Shown here piece by piece: positions 33,961-45,047 of a stretch of 64,000 nt of DNA. A program made the translations under genes and the position numbers. Each line of letters begins with the position of its first letter. Position 1 is the first letter of the stretch. Source of the DNA: Symbiodinium natans (taxonomy: Eukaryota > Sar > Dinophyceae > Suessiales > Symbiodiniaceae); the NCBI GenBank assembly GCA_905221605.1, contig CAJNDS010002129.1:364501-428500 (forward strand), written 5' to 3'. The notes beneath the pieces were generated by a model. That model saw only the letters and a program-made list of their open reading frames with translations. It made no database searches and was not told the DNA's origin.

Positions 33961-35463
33961 CCTCAAGAATAACCATGACAGAATCCTCCTGGGCCAAGTA
34001 TCCTTAAGTCCTTGTCCGAAGTATCATTGATTCCTTGTCCGACAAGGGCAGGATGGCTCCGACATTGGTTAGCTTTGGGAGATGTTTTTTTTGGCGGGTG
34101 GGGTGGGTTGGGGGTGGGGGAGGGTTGGTGGGTGGGTACAGCCCCCACAAGCATTGTAAGCCCAAATGTCCAGCCTAGAAGGCCGCCTAACCTGTGATAG
34201 CTTCCAGCGGACATTTGATCGGTAGCATGAGGGATCATGGCAGGCTGCTTGCCACCTTCTCAGGTCTCTTTGCCACGTTGGCAGCATGGCCCGATGCAAC
34301 AGTAACATGGCAAAACACAAAGCACCACACGCTGGGCTCTGCTAGCAATAGGTGCTGGCCATGCAACTCACAGGCATTGCACGCGTGTCAAGCAGATACT
34401 CTGCCTGCCAATGACATGCTGTCATCCGTCTGATCACTGGTACTAGTACTGGACCTGATGGCGACCAGCGGTGGCAAGCCTTCTGTCTTGGAGATCGCGG
34501 AGGTCTCCAGCCCAAGAGCCGGGGGTATTTTCAGGTGTCAGGTTCGTGGATTCGACCGTCCGTTTGGTTCCATGCTTGTCGTCCAGGAGACCTCGGAAGC
34601 AACCTTGTCCTTGGTTCTGCTAAGAGGCATGGCAGTCGAGACATTGAGGTATTCTCATGACTGTTTGAAGCATATCAAATGAAGGCACGCCTACTGCCGC
34701 CCTGCCTATGTGCCTAATTGGCAGCCTGGGTTAGGACCATGAAGGTTCCCGGGCCTCAGTCCTTCGCTGCAACGAAGCCCTGAGCTGCTGCAGTCCGTCT
34801 ACTGTTTCTGGGAGATGTGACACGACTTCCATCGGCATGGCATGGCGATGCTTCAGTTGTGCATGCCAAGGTGTTTTCCAGGAAGAACGCGCAGCCGGAC
34901 GCCAGGGGTGCCGTCAGGGCTGCCATCAGGGGTTATCCTCTCTCCTGCACAGAGTTGCATCGCCTCTTTTCGCTTCTGTCATGCCCAAGCAGTAGCGCGA
35001 GCCACGAACCGAGTCGATTGGAGATGCGAGGAGCCACTTCGGATCCCGCGTTGCCACGCAGACAGAATGAATTTACTTTCCAGGCCTACGACTCCCCTTT
35101 GCGTATTCAAACTCTCACCTGACTCTGTTGTCGGACCTCTGACTGGGAGGTCGTTCTGTTGAGAAGCAGTCTCGACACCAAGATCGGCCTGAAACACGCC
35201 CGGCTCCAAGCAGAGAGCTGCACGTGCTGCAGCAGTCACTCTCTTCCCACCTATGCAGTCTAGGCATTCCTGAACAGGATTTACCATTGGACAGCAAGAC
35301 TTGATATTTTGCTAGTGAATCCTCTTATGTTGGTGAGCAAGTGGACGGCACGAGCTCCTTGGATAGTGTTGGTGATTTTCCAGCTCTTTTGTAAACAAGT
35401 CCCTTGGGCGCTTTCGATGAATTCTGGATGCGAAGGTGACGATGGCCAGCTCAAGGTACTGAG
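33961..35463. other. 3' part of the repeat unit, no gene recognised
   Basis: Frames with some protein character: + strand about 34450-34510 (ATSGGKPSVLEIAEVSS) and 34860-34960 (SRKNAQPDARGAVRAAIRG). Both persist in copy 3 (54745, 55010) but with frame-breaking indels nearby. No family assigned. Confidence 0.3.
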
Positions 35464-36017
35464 TCTCATGATCCCGGCCGCGCGCGCCAGCCTCGGGGAT
35501 TCTCTTCTTCTGCTTTGGAAAGTTCAGGGCTGAGTAGGTTTGGAAGTTCAGGCTTTGTGCATGTCAACGTTGGCCTTCATCGGCTCGTTCTCGACACCGG
35601 CCCGTTGTGTCCCTTTTGGGTCTGTCTAAAACAGGATGCCGGGCATGTAAGTGCATCGCTCCGAATGGAACCAACCGGCGTGGGATCCGCAGTCACGTTC
35701 GCCGTCCAGCCTTCGTCGCCCGGCGGGGGCTGCAGAATGCCTTTCTACGTGCCAGAATGATCCGGTGTTTTTCGGCGAGCTCTGCGCATGTGGCAGATCT
35801 TGGCGAGAGAGCACAAGAAATGCTGTGCTCGCTGGTCAGTGCTCTGGCGCTGTGCACTTTGCGACATGTTGGCTTCTGTGCAGTGATGATGTTCGGAAAT
35901 TCCTACACTTTGACTAGAACACTGAGCATGCGCCCATGGCGACTGCAACAAACAAGGCAGTTATTGTGTTTGTCAAAGCTTAGCTGGTCATTAAGGCCAT
36001 GTATGCAGTGTCCTGAG

Positions 36018-36259
36018 GTTGCCGTGCCTGTCGAGCATCTCACTTTCTACTACCAGAATTACTACAAAAAGGCTGCGGCATCTCATGGAAACTTCTCCAA
36101 GTGGAGCGGGGAGAGCAGGCTCAGGTGTTAAGGACATGATTTAGCCCTAGTCGGGAGATGTTTTTTGGAGAGCCTTGCTGGGCAGGCTGCCTGGGGTCAG
36201 CATAGATCGCTTGAAAGCAGGCTCTCAACATCAAGTTCTTCGGAGTGGATAGTTGCGAG
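36018..36259 (+). pseudogene. FEDW-gene exons HLTFYYQNYYKK and NIKFFGVDSCE, copy 2
   Basis: Exons 36018-36071 and 36221-36259 are intact in frame with two substitutions, but all upstream exons (those at 22.9-25.2 kb) are missing from this unit. The next exon (ELVSLVADTVLMTGKSK) is at 43739-43789, and the following ones are deleted. No complete protein can be made. Confidence 0.75.
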
Positions 36260-37891
36260 GAGCTGCGGCGAGACGTTCAAGTCCATACCAGCAACTGGTG
36301 CATCGGATATCAGCGACACTGGACATGTTTGAAAGTGCATGCTGCTTCGGCACGTTTGCAGTTTGGCCCAAGCGTGTGACGATAGTCCCGCGGCTGGCAT
36401 TGAGAGCGAGACTGCCATGAGCATGATTCCCGCCCCTCCGAGAACAAGTACCTTGGTAAAGAGCAGGACGATGTCAGCCTTTGTCACATTTGCAGTAACG
36501 ATTTCGAGCACTTGCGCGCGAAAAGCTGTGCTGTTTTTTTTGTGCTTGACATGTTTGAGCTGTTCTCGCATCATAGGGTGGGCGAGGCCGGGCCTCCCTG
36601 ACTGCAGCCGAGGCGATGGAACCAACGACAGCTTCGACAGCATGGACTCGATCATCATGTTGCCAAAGCACCTGCCGGAGGTCCTGGGCAGACAGCGGCT
36701 TGCTTTATCCGATCTGGTCTGCTTGGTCTTTATCTGCTCGAACCTGTTCTACCGGCATCCAGCAATCGGCCTTGTGTACTTGTGAGGGCGTTGGTGAAGA
36801 AGGTGCGCTAAGGCTTAAACGCCGAGGGCAGGCGCAGAGACTGCCAAATTCATCAGCCAAGGCTGACCCCGGACTCTATGCAGTCAAGCGCCGCCTGATT
36901 CAACTTGTTCTTGGGTTGGCGACAAAGTCTTGTGGCTATGTCGTCTCCAAGAGTGGTTGCAACGAGCACTACAACAAAGGAATTACCTTCTAAGCCGGTT
37001 CAAGTGTACACTGTACACAAGTTGTCAAAGCAATCAGCGCAAAAGTAGCTCGAAGACAAAGTGAACGTGGCTTCAGTTCATTGAGGAAATGGTCGGAGTG
37101 CACCAGCCTGTTTGATGAGTTCCCTTTCCTTTGCTCTGCTCAGGACTTTGTGGTAACTGCCGAGAAACTGCTTCAGGAAGCAGAACGCACGATCCTGAGC
37201 GAGTGCGTCGCTCGCCGTCACGTGCAGGCCCCCAGTTTTCCAGAGCCTGGCGATCCGCAAAGACCAGCGGTAGTGTCTGTTACTGGTCTCTGTCGTAAGC
37301 TGCCAGGCCTGGATGCGATCCACGTCCATGCAGCAGGTCGGCCCCAAAGATGGTCGGTGAGAAACGGGCGGTTGTCTACAGTAGAGAGCAGAGAAACATG
37401 GCAGTGGTGAAGTCTCGGAAGCTCTTCTTGGCCACGAGCTCTTATGACAGTGGAAGTCAAGATTAGATCTTCCAACTCAGGTGAGAGACTCCATTGACGC
37501 CTGCTGCCTCGACGATGTGACATCGCCAGTTGCAGATCACGTGACGGTGCAGATACCGGGTCGCGAGCACCGCAGCTGCCCCGGCTGCTTCACCAGCCCT
37601 CTGTCTTCTGGACTCCTCCTGTTGGCTGGCATCTCGCCGAAGCCTGGCCGCTGTCAGACGGTGCTGCTGTGGCTTGGCTGGGATCCCCGTGTGAGCTGCT
37701 TTGCAGGTTCCTTCATCTCCATGAGAGGCAGAAGTACTAAGCGGCATGCGGGCATAAGAGCGGCATGAGCAATGTCAATGCTACCGCTCGTCCTGTGAGG
37801 CCCGCCCAGTAGGGATATGTGTGTCAGAAAACAGATTCAGACAGTGAGGTGCCTCCCTTTCCTAGTCACTTTGGCATGATTTTGCCAAAAG

Positions 37892-38080
37892 CTTGCAAGC
37901 GGCCCCTGGCAGCGTCAAACGTTTCCCCACACCAAGGAACTTGTCAGCTTCTCAGAGGATTCCCAGCTCTTTCTCCCCTAAACTCCAAAGTCCCTTCCAA
38001 GGCCTCTGCCAGTTGCCAAAACAAAAGGGCCTCAGGCAGTTACCAGGCGCTCGCACACGAGAGAGAGAGAGAGAGAGAGA
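37892..38080. repeat. Left member of ~190-bp duplication flanking the insertion
   Basis: CTTGCAAGCGGCCCCTGGCAGCGTC...CACACGAGAGAG; its partner is 40571-40765. Copies 1 and 3 have this segment once (about 27890 and 47490). It ends in a (GA)n run at 38059-38080. Confidence 0.8.
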
Positions 38081-38099
38081 GTAGCCATTTTGGCTCAAG
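38081..38099 (+). other. Dinoflagellate spliced-leader relic
   Basis: Exact match to the last 19 nt of the conserved leader. Downstream, GTGGCTTGAGCC (38126-38137) is almost complementary to GGCTCAAGTCAC (38092-38103), so a short hairpin is possible. There is no following intron or Sm site, so it is not an SL RNA gene. Confidence 0.75.
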
Positions 38100-38434
38100 T
38101 CACTTTGGGGGAACCCGCCCCCTCCACTGTGGCTTGAGCCGCCGCGCCGCCCGGCTCAAAGCTGCGAACCGCTCGACTCCCTTACGCACCCTAATTTCGG
38201 TTGTTGTTTAGGGGGCCATTGCTGTCGTTTCGAGTGTTCATGCTTTGCCTTCGGGGGATTCCGGACCCTAACCGAGTGGGAGCGGGGGCCAGTCAGGCGC
38301 ACAGAAACAACATGACCTTCTAACCAAACATATGCAGTCATGCCTTCCAGGACCTCATGTTTCCGCATGCCCTTCCTCTCCACGTTGCACACCTTCACCC
38401 TCCACCGCCCCTTAACCCGCAGCGCACTTCAGCC

Positions 38435-39047
38435 ATGGAAGCGACAAAAGGGGGGGCGCCCCCGACGATGCCAATACCAGAGGAGGCTCAACGACTACTA
38501 GGGGGAGCACTCCACTACATGAAAGAGCTGATCCGATGGGTGCCCCGACTCCGCGGACAATATTGGGGGGCAAATACAACTGGCCGACACCCACCAGACG
38601 ATCCAGTGGTTCCAGGCTAGTGTCAACGTGCTCCAACCGCAAATGGGGGCAATCTATATACCGCCCTTCGTCGGGGAGAACTCCACAAGGACAACACCGG
38701 CGACACCTTCGAAAGGGGGGCACCAATGCCAGCCCTACCACCCTGGTGAAAAAGAAGAAGGTAGCAGACACAGTGAGGTCAAAAAGGAGGAGGACACCAC
38801 CCGGCCATGTGAAATACCGTCGGCCGTGGGAAGTGGGGGACAACGCAAGCCGACAAGGGAGGAAAGCGCCCGTGGACCATGTGAAATACCATCGGCCACG
38901 AGGAGAGCGTACCAACCCCAATTCGGTTGCGATGAGAAGACACAGCATCAGGGGGGAGAACTACAGGAACCACATGCGCCACCAATAAGTCAAGAAGATG
39001 AAGAATACGAAGACGTCTTGGTCGACCAGGAGGGGGGGACGCAGTAG
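38435..39047 (+). pseudogene. Gag-like or unknown ORF in the insertion, frameshifted
   Basis: Starts at an ATG in GCCATGG context: MEATKGGAPPTMPIPEEAQ, then LLGGALHYMKELIRWVPRL. At the G-run 38565-38570 the sensible reading moves to another frame (LADTHQTIQWFQASVNVLQ...) and continues to the stop at 39047, with acidic/charged and Pro-rich parts (about 200 codons). A second charged frame occupies 39428-39676. The composition recalls retroelement Gag-type proteins, but no zinc knuckle or polymerase motif was seen. Either a decayed copy or a frameshifted gene. Confidence 0.35.
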
Positions 39048-40050
39048 AGACCGAAACCGCTCGAGACCCTCACCGACCGAAACTCCGTCCTGCAGTTCCA
39101 CAAACCTCCTCGTCGGCACCGTGGAAAAGACTACGAGCTACCTCACTGCAGCACATCATCCCCTCAACGACCACGTGGGAGACGCTCCACCGACAACAAC
39201 CCAAGAGGCGAGACTTCCCAGCAGGAGCAAGACCCACAACTACCACTACCGCGTCAACCAGGGGGCGAGAATCAAGGGGACCATGTGAAAGACCGTCGGC
39301 CTCTATACGCGCCCAAGGAGGAGGACGAGATAGGGGGCGAGCAGAAATAAAGAGGGGGACAAGGACGACGACAGCCAGGCCTATCACTACTGCCAAGAGA
39401 AGAGACCCACCGCTCAGGGGGGACCATGTGAAACACCATCGGCCCTCCAAGAAGACCCCGAACATGAAAAGCCGCCACTACCGAGAAAGAGGAAATTCGG
39501 GGGCGCCAACAACAAAGACCAAGAAAAGCTGGGGGAAAAGGTCGTCCGCCTGGCAGCAAGACGAGGCTACAACGACATCGTCCACAACGACATCGTCCAC
39601 CACTGAGACAGGGCTACAGCGACATCCTCCACTCCTGAGAGACCTGAACCCCGGGGGTAATAGTACAGCTCAGTAATTCAGGGGAGCGAAGCCTCGCCAC
39701 CTTGCAACCTTGTAACCTCTCTAAGACAGGAGCACTTAACCCACTACCCCACTGCCGATCTGCAGGGGGCTTTTGACAAACTAACCTACCGCCCCACTGC
39801 CACTTCGCAGGGGGCTTTGGATAGACTTCGTGGAAAACCGACCACCTTCCTTCTTTTAACATGGCCAGGGGCGTAATTCGGGGCGGCGCACAATAGAGTC
39901 CTCCAGGTGCATGTTTTTCCCCTGCGACCATTCCATTTTCTGAAAGGGGACCACGAAAGCCGCAGTAAGCCCCTCATTCCAACAGACCTTCGGACTTGCG
40001 CGCCCCTGGGGGCGGCCTTCTTTTTCGGGAGGGGGCCATGCGTGCGGGAC

Positions 40051-40052
40051 AA

Positions 40053-40121
<69 letters not shown>

Positions 40122-40200
40122 CCGAAACAGGGGCGGGCATAGATGCCCGGGGCGCAGACCCCAAGCCCCTAGAAAGAAAGAAAGAAAGAGAGAGAGATAG
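40051..40200. repeat. (GA)n and GAAA microsatellites
   Basis: About 32 GA units at 40052-40116, then (AAAG)n/(GA)n at 40170-40198. Inside the copy-2 insertion. Confidence 0.95.
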
Positions 40201-40570
40201 CATTTTTCCCCGGCTGGGAAACCAGCGCGCCGCGAAAACCGCGAGCAGGCATACAGCGCACCGCAGACATCCCCAGGGAAATCGGGGCATTGCACACTAA
40301 GGATCTTTAAGGTAGTGGCAGGCGGGGGATGTCAGGAGCGGTGAACGCTAGCCACTGTTTCACATAAAGGACGGACTGAGGTGCTGGGCGCGCCTGTGCG
40401 CGCGGGGGCCCCTGGTTCCCTCAAGCCCTGTAGAAGAAGAAGAAGAAATAGCCTCTTGTAACAACGAACCGAGCAGCGGGCCGTCGTGGCCGGGGGTTTT
40501 TCGGGACCCTCTGCCCAGGGAAGAAGAGTAGCCTCTTCGCTGGGCAGAAGAAGAAGAAGAGTAGCCAAGA

Positions 40571-40765
40571 CTTGCAGTGGCCCCCGGCAGCTTCAAACGT
40601 TTCTCCCCACCCCGAACTTGTCAGCACTTTCTCCCCAAAGCATCCCCAAAACTCTTAGGGTCTTAGGCCTCCAAAGTCCCTTCCCAGGCCTCTGCTAGTG
40701 GCCCTCTTAAGGGCCTCAGGCAAGTTACGAGGGGTTCGCACACGAGAGAGAGGGAGAGACAGTGG
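40571..40765. repeat. Right member of ~190-bp duplication flanking the insertion
   Basis: Homologous to 37892-38080, about 80-85% alike by eye, also with a GAGAGA run near its end (40743-40760). Confidence 0.8.
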
Positions 40766-41804
40766 CCAGGATTGTGGTGCTTTGCCTCGCTTCGATCCGA
40801 GCTGCGACCTGCTGGGCCAAGATGTTCTCCCACGAAAGCTACGGGTTCAGCAGCTTGGAGTGCACGGTCAGAGCTTTCTGGTCCACCTGTGCACTTGCCT
40901 TGATAGCGCAAGCGCACCGCCGCGGCCTCGCGGAGCTCGTGACAAAGCAGATCCGCAGAGCAGCTGGCGATGACTTCATGGAGCCGTGGATGGAGAACCA
41001 GAAGTCGAGTTGTGCCGTGATCCTGGCTTACCTGCTTCTGCACTTCCTCCACGCTGCCGCCTCTTACAGGCTTTCAGCTCATTGCGATCCTAGTGGTGGT
41101 CTGTTGTCCTTGTGTGTGGAGTGTGCCGGAGGTTTTTTCAACGCAGGGTTAGCGCATTGCACGCTGCACCTGAACAGTTTCCTCATGCACTACGTGGACT
41201 TCTTTGCAAGGGTTTGCGGAAACTCCACGAATGCAATCGGCAAGGCAGAAAAAACATGGACATGTGTGGCTGAGCCTGGGCAGCATAATGCAGCATAAAG
41301 CCGGCGGTCAGGACCGTGGTGTTTCTTTTTGAACTTTGCACTGGCGCAAGCATGTACATTCACAGGCGTGTGCAAATCTCCAAGGCCTTCGCGAGCACCA
41401 TTTCCAGGCTGACTGGGGCAGTGTACATATTTCTCATGGCCTTTGCGATTCTTGAAGCCGCTCCTGCACTCGGGCAGCTTCTGCTTGACGCAGAAGGCCT
41501 GAAGCTGGGATGCGGGTTTCACTGGGTGGTCCCTTCAATTTCCTCAGCCGCGACGAACCTTGCACTCGCTCTCTATGTTTGGCGCTCTGCGGTCAAGGTT
41601 ACGCAGAAGTGTGAATGCGCCACTTCTTTTGCCAACCACGTGTTGTCGCTAACATCGTCTTTGCCGATGGCAGAGCGGCAAGGGCTTGTTCTACACCTTC
41701 AGCTCAGTGATGCTGGTATACGGGTAAGTGGCATGAAGATCACTGGTGCGGTGATGTTGAAGCTGCTGTCAGTGCTCACAACGGCGGTGCCTTGGTCTTT
41801 TTGA
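40762..41804 (+). CDS. Nested multi-pass membrane protein, copy 2
   Basis: Two long frames in the order of copy 1. The first (40762-41298, 178 codons) has a helix at residues 84-101 (CAVILAYLLLHFLHAAAS), then GGFFNAGLAHCTLHLNSF and HYVDFFARVCGN. The second (41316-41804, 162 codons) has hydrophobic segments at about residues 33-54, 66-88 and 139-160 and a conserved SLPMAERQGLVLHLQLSDAG loop. The stop ending the first frame would be removed by splicing to the AG near 41350 or the TTTCCAG at 41404-41410. Both frames are free of frameshifts here, although the host gene's exons in this unit are incomplete. GRL-like 7TM identity is a weak inference; other polytopic proteins are possible. Confidence 0.5.
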
Positions 41805-42049
41805 CGGGATGGTACTTGCAGTTGCGGAAAGTTCGAGACACATTTGAGCCCTTGACGCCGAGCCCCGAAACCCGAACGCGGACGTTTGCCCGAGGCCGTG
41901 GCCGTTGCGATGCAGCTCATGTCCTGGAGCCAGCCGCGGCAGGAACGATTGTATCCTGTCAGAATTCACTGTCAAGTTTGTGATTCTTAGCCGAAAAGGC
42001 GCCGGGCATGTGTTGGGACTGTTGTGCGTGTTTTCTAAGTCAACCATGC

Positions 42050-42310
42050 TCCTTGCCTCCTCGCCCAGTGTCCCGCCCAGTCTCCTGGCCTGGCCCCTGG
42101 AGTGCACACCCCCAGAGAATCCTGCAGAGAAGCCCATAGAAGCCCCGCCGAGTATCCATGCAGTGCCCACGCCCCCACCAGAGAAGCCCGCAGAGAAACC
42201 CACCGAGAGTCAAGGGTATTGTGGGAGTGAACACCCCCACACCGGAGCGCACCCAGCTAGGAAGCCCCCAGAGAACTCCGCGGAGAGTCCCGCGACACAA
42301 GGGGAGCTGA
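42050..42310. repeat. Dispersed GAGAGTCCC/GAAGCCC repeat, copy 2
   Basis: Units such as CCAGAGAATCCTGCAGAGAA, AGAAGCCCGCAGAGAAACCC and GGAGAGTCCCGCGACACAAG, each 25-35 bp apart. The equivalent block in copy 3 is 48975-49265. Confidence 0.7.
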
Positions 42311-43738
42311 CGGTGGGGATGATCGAAGTAATTACATATCTCTTTCTTTTGTTGGGCAAAGGGGTGGGCAGGTCGGCTGGTCCTGTGGTCCAAAACCCTA
42401 TAAGCCTTGAAAGCTTCAGTCTTCCCTGAGCTGTGCACGCAACATCCTTAAGAACAGAAACCGAAAACAAACATTTTGACCAACGTTGCCCCAGGCCGTT
42501 CAGTTGTCGAGGTTTTGGTTGCCAAAGCAGCAGCCATAAACAGAGGCAGCTTTGCGGTTTGCATGTTGCAGTGGGCGCATCTTAGTGTAGGAGGTGTGTG
42601 TGTGTGTGTGACATCGAAGTGGAATTCTTTTGCCATGCAGCCAAGGCAGATCCTGTTGAAACAAACCCTGGGCGCCGTGATCTCGGGTTGAGAGCTGCAG
42701 ATTTCTCCACTGTTGTGATTCTCGGTATCTTCGGGTGCAAAGCAGGGGTCTGCTACAAATGGTGCTCATGACGATATTGTCGCGATTGCAAAGTGATCAG
42801 CCATTTGCATCGAGATGGCCGTGCCGAATGTGTCACGTGATTTGTAGCTGCTTACGGAAGGGTGGTTGCTGTTGGCTGATTGACAATCTGGCCAGAAGGG
42901 CATCTGGTCTGAAATCTTGCTTATAACTTAGAAGTTTCCGGACCCATTTGTCAGTCATTTTGTACAGTGGCCTTCGTGTCGACATCACGACAGGCTCGCT
43001 CAAGAAAGCGCCTACATCAATGTATCCGCAAAGGCGGTCTGCTCGAATTGTAACCCCGTAAGGGGCGTATATTTGTGATTGCCCAGTGGGTTCAAACCCT
43101 CACATGCGTCACTGTGACTCCGTCTTCTTACGAATGTTCTCCGTGACTCGTTAACCATTTGCGTAGTGGTTGCCATATGTGTCACATGGGTTCCAGCTGC
43201 TTATGGCATGTATGCTTATGGCATGTATGGGTTGCTGTCCGCGGAGTGTCCACTGATAAGGTGTTTCTCGAGAATGCGGCTGGTGTCACTTCTCGATAGC
43301 TGGGTGACCCCTTACAAGAAAGCATCTGCATCATGTTTCCGCCAAAGCGGGGTGCCCTCAAACATCCCAGTAAGGGGTCGTTACGAGTGGTGCCTGAATG
43401 ATTTTTCACAGTTGCCCAGTGATTTCAAGCAGCCACAGGCGCCAGTTCATAGTTCCTGTGTTCTCAGCCTAAAACCGGTGCATTGGTGTAGTGGTCACTG
43501 TATCATGATTTCGAGCTTCTTGCGGGCATGGATGGCTTACGGTTGGCTGCGTGACCATGTATAGGGGATCGCTCGAGAGCGCATCTGCATCAATCCGTTG
43601 ATTCGGTTTTCTGCTCTCGGCTGTGTGAGACTCCTCAGTAAAAAGGCAGATGGTGCACCAGCTTTGGCAAAGGACCCAGAGAAGCCTGTTCTCTCAGGAA
43701 TCCCCGGAAGGGACCCCTAAGTTCGAGCAAGAAGTGAG

Positions 43739-43789
43739 GAACTGGTGAGCCTTGTCGCCGACACCGTGCTCATGACGGGCAAGAGCAAG
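43739..43789 (+). pseudogene. FEDW-gene exon ELVSLVADTVLMTGKSK, copy 2
   Basis: In-frame exon bordered by GTGAG at the left and GC at the right. About 15 bp later the sequence jumps to DNA equivalent to 32205 of copy 1, so three downstream exons are missing. Confidence 0.7.
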
Positions 43790-44129
43790 GCATGGCACTT
43801 CTCTATTGACCCCAATCTGCAGCCTAAGTCCTAAACCACGAAACCACGCCCAGACGCGGCCGATGTCGCCTTTTGGCGGGCAGCAGCGGCCGCCGTATCA
43901 GCACTGGGAGGTCCATTCCTGTTTCTTTCGAAGCTAACTTGTCCATATCCTTTGCAGTGTATTTTGTGGCCGATCTAGCCAAGTTTTTCTACGCCCGACA
44001 TGGGACAGCTAAGTGCCTCTTTGTACGTCGTATCGCACAGTCGCGGTGCCAATAGCCAGGTGGGGTAGGTGCGAAGTACCACGCGCTGGTCTCAATTTTG
44101 AAATGCGTAAGAAGTTCATGCATGTAGTT

Positions 44130-44187
44130 CTGAAGGTATGCAATGTATGTAATGTATGCATTGTATGGAACGTATGTAGTCTATTTT
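44130..44187. repeat. Remnant of the ATGTATGTA array at the copy 2/3 deletion junction
   Basis: Only a few units remain (ATGCAATGTATGTAATG), joined directly to TTTTGTAAACAAG, the sequence found at 35387 in copy 1. This points to a deletion with one end in the repeat. Confidence 0.8.
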
Positions 44188-44765
44188 GTAAACAAGTCCC
44201 TTGTGTGCTTTCGATGAATTCTGGATGCGAAGGTGACACGGGATGGCCAGCTCAAGGTACTGAGTCTCATGATCCCGGCCGCGCGCCAGCCTCGGGGATT
44301 CTCTTCTTCTGCTTTGGAAAGTTCAGGGCTGAGTAGGTTTGGAAGTTCAGGCTTTGTGCATGTCAACGTTGGCCTTCATCGGCTCGTTCTCGACACCGGC
44401 CCGTTGAGTCCCTTTTGGGTCTGTCTACAACAGGATGCCGGGCATGTAAGCGCATCGCTCCGAATGGAACCAACCGGCCTGGGATCCGCAGTCACGTTCG
44501 CCGTCCAGCCTTCGTCGCCCGGCGGGGGCTGCAGAATGCCTTTCTACGTGCCAGAATGATCCGGTGTTTTTCGGCGAGCTCCGCGCATGTGGCAGATCTT
44601 GGCGAGAGAGCACAAGAAATGCTGTGCTCGCTGGTCAGCGCTCTATGGCGCTGTGCACTTTGCGACATGTTGGCTTCTGTGCAGTGATGATGCTCGGAAA
44701 TTCCTACACTTTGACTAGAACACTGAGCATGCACCCATGGTCACTGCCACATGCAGTGTCCTGAG

Positions 44766-45047
44766 GTTGCCGTGCCTGTCGAGCATCTCGCTTTCTACTA
44801 CCAGAAGTACTACAAAAAGGCTGCGGCATCTCATGGAAACTTCTCCAAGTGGGGCGGGGAGAGCAAGCTCAGGTGTGAATGATTTAGCAAGCTTTGTGCC
44901 CAAGTCGAGAGAGTTTTTTGGAGAGCCTTGCCGGGCGGGCTGCCTGGGGTCAGCATAGCTGTCCTGTGTCTTGAGTGAAATCATGTCGCACTCGCCGCTT
45001 GAAAGCAGGCTCTCAACATCAAGTTCTTCGGAGTGGATAGTTGCGAG
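44766..45047 (+). pseudogene. FEDW-gene exons HLAFYYQKYYKK and NIKFFGVDSCE, copy 3
   Basis: Exons 44766-44819 and 45009-45047 are intact. The third exon (50525 onward) has lost 4 bases and is out of frame. The fourth (about 50948) is truncated by an internal deletion and the fifth is absent. The Gln-rich and terminal exons survive at 51400-51480, 51750-51850 and 53331-53396. Confidence 0.75.

Larger units (their letters stand above)
25181..35463. repeat. Tandem segmental repeat unit, copy 1 (about 10.3 kb)
   Basis: Starts TCTCATGATCC inside an exon of the FEDW gene and ends ...GGCCAGCTCAAGGTAC. Near-identical blocks recur at copy 2 and copy 3 in the same order, for example exon HLAFYYQKYYKK at 25732, 36018 and 44766, and exon NIKFFGVDSCE at 25920, 36221 and 45009. 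Identity is high in most blocks (well over 90% by eye around 28.2-29.1 kb), broken by block indels. This is the only copy joined to the upstream exons of the FEDW gene. Confidence 0.95.
38081..40570 (+). mobile_element. Insertion in copy 2 starting with a spliced-leader relic
   Basis: Present only in copy 2, between the two members of a 190-bp duplication. It opens with GTAGCCATTTTGGCTCAAG (38081-38099), identical to the 3' 19 nt of the dinoflagellate spliced leader, not followed by a GT donor. That is what a reverse-transcribed trans-spliced mRNA would leave. It carries a reading frame from 38435 (see separate entry), four copies of a CCATGTGAAA motif, and (GA)n runs near the right end. No poly(A) tract is obvious at the right border, so the whole insert may not be one retrocopy. 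Confidence 0.6.
35464..44264. repeat. Tandem segmental repeat unit, copy 2 (about 8.8 kb)
   Basis: Same order as copy 1. It gains the 38.08-40.57 kb insertion. It loses the segment matching 30.6-32.2 kb of copy 1 (junction near 43800) and the whole part matching 32.6-35.38 kb (junction near 44186, at the edge of the ATGTATGTA array). Confidence 0.95.

Noticed and set aside
36197-36658. A 153-codon minus-strand frame with a hydrophobic segment
   Set aside because: Overlaps the NIKFFGVDSCE exon in antisense, and is broken in copies 1 and 3.
38081-38137. A functional spliced-leader RNA gene
   Set aside because: The leader is not followed by a GT donor or an Sm-like site, so it is a relic.
38412-38948. 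A 178-codon minus-strand frame in the copy-2 insertion
   Set aside because: Mostly antisense to the more protein-like + frame; low-complexity composition.
38357-39676. A complete retrotransposon
   Set aside because: No reverse transcriptase, integrase or nuclease motif could be found on either strand.
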